Assembly: GCF_017874535.1 (NCBI RefSeq)
Contig: NZ_JAGGLS010000001.1
Location: 124,001-188,000 of the forward strand
Direction of reading: 5' to 3'
DNA length: 64,000 nt
From: Anaerococcus nagyae
Lineage (GTDB): Bacteria; Bacillota; Clostridia; Tissierellales; Peptoniphilaceae
A model generated the notes under the pieces. It saw nothing but the letters and a program-made list of their open reading frames with translations, was not told where the DNA came from and did no database searches. Below are positions 62,539 through 64,000 of the stretch, piece by piece. Within the stretch, counting starts at the first letter, position 1, and each line of letters starts with the position of its first letter. Both the position numbers and the translations under genes were made by a program.

Positions 62539-63945
62539 ATGAAAATAAAAAATTATATAGGAGCCTTTGCTTTAGGATGTGCTTTAGTATTTCCTTTAAC
62601 AAACCTACCTGCCCAAGCAAGTGAACTCACTATAAATACCAATGAAAATATAATAGAGAAACAAAATACTGATATTAAAAATCTTCCAAACTACGATCTA
62701 GCTTCTAAAAGAGAAATTGAATCCTACAAGAAAATTGACGTTTCTGATAATAAAGAAAATATATTTGGCAAAGAATTCCAAACTCGTCTAGATTTAGCTA
62801 GAGAAATCAAACTTTTAGAAAAATATGATTATAAAGATAAAGAAATTTTAAAAGAATCTTATGATATCCTAAATTCTAGTAATTTAGAAAAAATCTCAGG
62901 ACAAACACAAGCTTTACAAATATTAATTGATCAAATCCAAAAACAAAATCCAGAAAAAACTATATCTATTGATGATCAAGAAGAAAAAGCTATCCAGGAA
63001 AGTGTAAGAGGATATCTAAGTGATGGTATACTCGTAGGCTTAGATGTCGAAAATAAGGATAATTTGAATACTTTTATAGAAGCTATTAAAAATTCAAAAT
63101 CTTATTATGAAGCTAATGATAAACTAAAAGAAAAATATGATGAAGTACTCAAATCTGCTAGTGAAAATAAAGATTATAAAGAAGCTAATGAACTAATAGT
63201 TGATTTTATTAAAGATCCAAATAAAGAAGAATATAGATTAGAAGGTAGTAAGGCTTCCGATAATGAAAATATAAACTTTCAATCTTCAAATAATGAGAAT
63301 GCCGAAGACAGCTTAACAATAGATGAAACTACCTTTGAAAATCCAAGTCAAAATACCTCCAATGAAACTACTACAAGTAGTCAATCAGCTTTTTTAAAGA
63401 ATGAAAAGACTAAATCTAAGTATAGCGAGTTATCAGATTCTCAAAAACGTGAACTAGATGCTATAGATACTAATAAAGACGGTAAAATTTCTAAAGAAGA
63501 ATTAGATAATTCAGCAAATTATTCTTCAAGTCTCGGAGAGGACTCATGGATATACCCTTTTACCGAAGAAGCCTTATCCAAAGATACTAGTAGCAATTCA
63601 TCTACTAATGATTCAGATCATAAAAGCTCAGAAAAAAACACAAGTACAAATGATAACAAAGATACTTCCAGCAAAGCAATGCCTCAGACAGTTACCATTG
63701 ATGAGGAAAAAGTGAAGTCACCGGAATTAAAGTCTGATGATGACAATAAATCTACTTATAATAAAAACGATGAAAATAAAAATTTCAACGAAGCTCAGGC
63801 AAGTCAAGAAGCAGTAAAGAAAAACACCTCAGCTGCAAGCATAGTAAAAACAGGCATCAAAGGCATTAAAATAATATTAGTAGTATTAATTGTAGCAATT
63901 ATAGCTTATTACTTTATGGCCAAGGATAAGAATAAAAGAAAATAA
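62539..63945 (+). CDS. Exported EF-hand protein with C-terminal membrane anchor
   Basis: A 468-residue surface protein without a recognised enzyme domain. A signal peptide spans residues 1-27 (cleavage likely after PAQA). A helical, charged region (about 30-235) follows, then a linker rich in Ser, Asn and Glu. A calcium-binding EF-hand lies at about residues 310-321 (DTNKDGKISKEE), followed by SSLGEDSWIYPF and a long Ser/Asp/Lys-rich low-complexity segment. A membrane helix at about 443-461 precedes a basic end (AKDKNKRK). The design suggests a stalk anchored in the membrane that spans the wall. There is no LPXTG. The ribosome site is weak. An insertion sequence begins nine bases after the stop codon. 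Confidence 0.8.
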   Translation: MKIKNYIGAFALGCALVFPLTNLPAQASELTINTNENIIEKQNTDIKNLPNYDLASKREIESYKKIDVSDNKENIFGKEFQTRLDLAREIKLLEKYDYKDKEILKESYDILNSSNLEKISGQTQALQILIDQIQKQNPEKTISIDDQEEKAIQESVRGYLSDGILVGLDVENKDNLNTFIEAIKNSKSYYEANDKLKEKYDEVLKSASENKDYKEANELIVDFIKDPNKEEYRLEGSKASDNENINFQSSNNENAEDSLTIDETTFENPSQNTSNETTTSSQSAFLKNEKTKSKYSELSDSQKRELDAIDTNKDGKISKEELDNSANYSSSLGEDSWIYPFTEEALSKDTSSNSSTNDSDHKSSEKNTSTNDNKDTSSKAMPQTVTIDEEKVKSPELKSDDDNKSTYNKNDENKNFNEAQASQEAVKKNTSAASIVKTGIKGIKIILVVLIVAIIAYYFMAKDKNKRK

Positions 63946-63954
63946 TATATAAAA

Positions 63955-64000
63955 GGGACTGTTGCAAAACTATGAATAATTATCGTTCATTCTGCACAGC
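63955..64000. mobile_element. Terminus of an IS1182-type insertion sequence (continues beyond the window)
   Basis: GGGACTGTTGCAAAAC at 63955-63970 has the form of IS1182-family terminal repeats. The next bases (TATGAATAATTATCGTTCAT) align with the decayed copy at 49679 (TATTAATAATTCTCATATCAT). In that copy the transposase gene points toward this end, so here the gene should lie on the minus strand outside the window. Only 46 bases are visible. Confidence 0.7.

Noticed and set aside
1-64000. CRISPR arrays, tRNA or rRNA genes
   Set aside because: No regularly spaced direct repeats, no cloverleaf-like tracts and no rRNA-like stretches were noticed in any intergenic region.

Overview
The window reads as a chromosomal segment of a low-GC Gram-positive anaerobe, most likely a member of the Tissierellia (Anaerococcus/Peptoniphilus/Finegoldia-like). 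Supporting signs are the strongly AT-rich sequence, purine-rich GGAGG ribosome sites, two-subunit glycyl-tRNA synthetase, the Firmicutes order nfeD-floA-phoH-ybeY-dgkA-cdd-era-recO, LytR-CpsA-Psr ligases, a mannose-type PTS and a giant 2-hydroxyacyl-CoA-dehydratase-activase-like protein. The genus is an inference. No rRNA, tRNA or CRISPR array was seen.

Region 1 (1-22 kb) is a surface polysaccharide locus. Two plus-strand genes, an XRE-HTH/UDP-glucose dehydrogenase fusion and a UDP-glucuronate 4-epimerase-like enzyme, converge on a long minus-strand operon. That operon runs from a promoter near 21.2 kb through an LCP ligase, a MurJ-type flippase, a PglC-like initiating transferase, a PglA-like glycosyltransferase, TviB/TviC-like UDP-GalNAcA enzymes, more glycosyltransferases, Wzy, CapE/CapF/CapG (UDP-L-FucNAc), an ATP-grasp protein and Wzx. 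The predicted repeat unit is acidic and contains FucNAc and GalNAcA, possibly with GlcA/GalA. Upstream of the operon lie a truncated coding fragment, a compact 28-codon ORF with its own promoter and terminator, and three genes of little-known function.

Region 2 (24-38 kb) is housekeeping on the minus strand: nfeD, floA, a basic hypothetical, phoH (apparently with an ATT start), ybeY, a diacylglycerol/undecaprenol kinase-PAP2 fusion, cdd, era, recO, glyQ, glyS, a PPDK regulatory protein and guaA. An upstream pair carries fni and a second LCP protein.

Region 3 (38-50 kb) holds a 1425-residue activase/dehydratase fusion with an FMN-binding protein. It also has an operon of an EF-G paralogue lacking the usual GTPase histidine, a glycogen branching enzyme, an SGNH hydrolase, a TIGR01212-type radical SAM protein and an isochorismatase-fold hydrolase.

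Region 4 (49.5-52.6 kb) is a small graveyard of accessory DNA. It contains a decayed IS1182-type transposase end, a secreted CAP-domain protein, the decayed left end of an IS3-type element, and a truncated lactococcin-972-like bacteriocin gene coupled to a membrane protein, behind a promoter with repeated dyads.

Region 5 (52.6-64 kb) has a manX-manY-manZ-DUF956 PTS operon, a Gfo/Idh/MocA oxidoreductase, an M16C metalloprotease, an xpaC-telA pair, an orphan FakA-type domain and an EF-hand surface protein. The last 46 bases are the terminus of another IS whose end matches the decayed IS1182-type copy near 49.7 kb.
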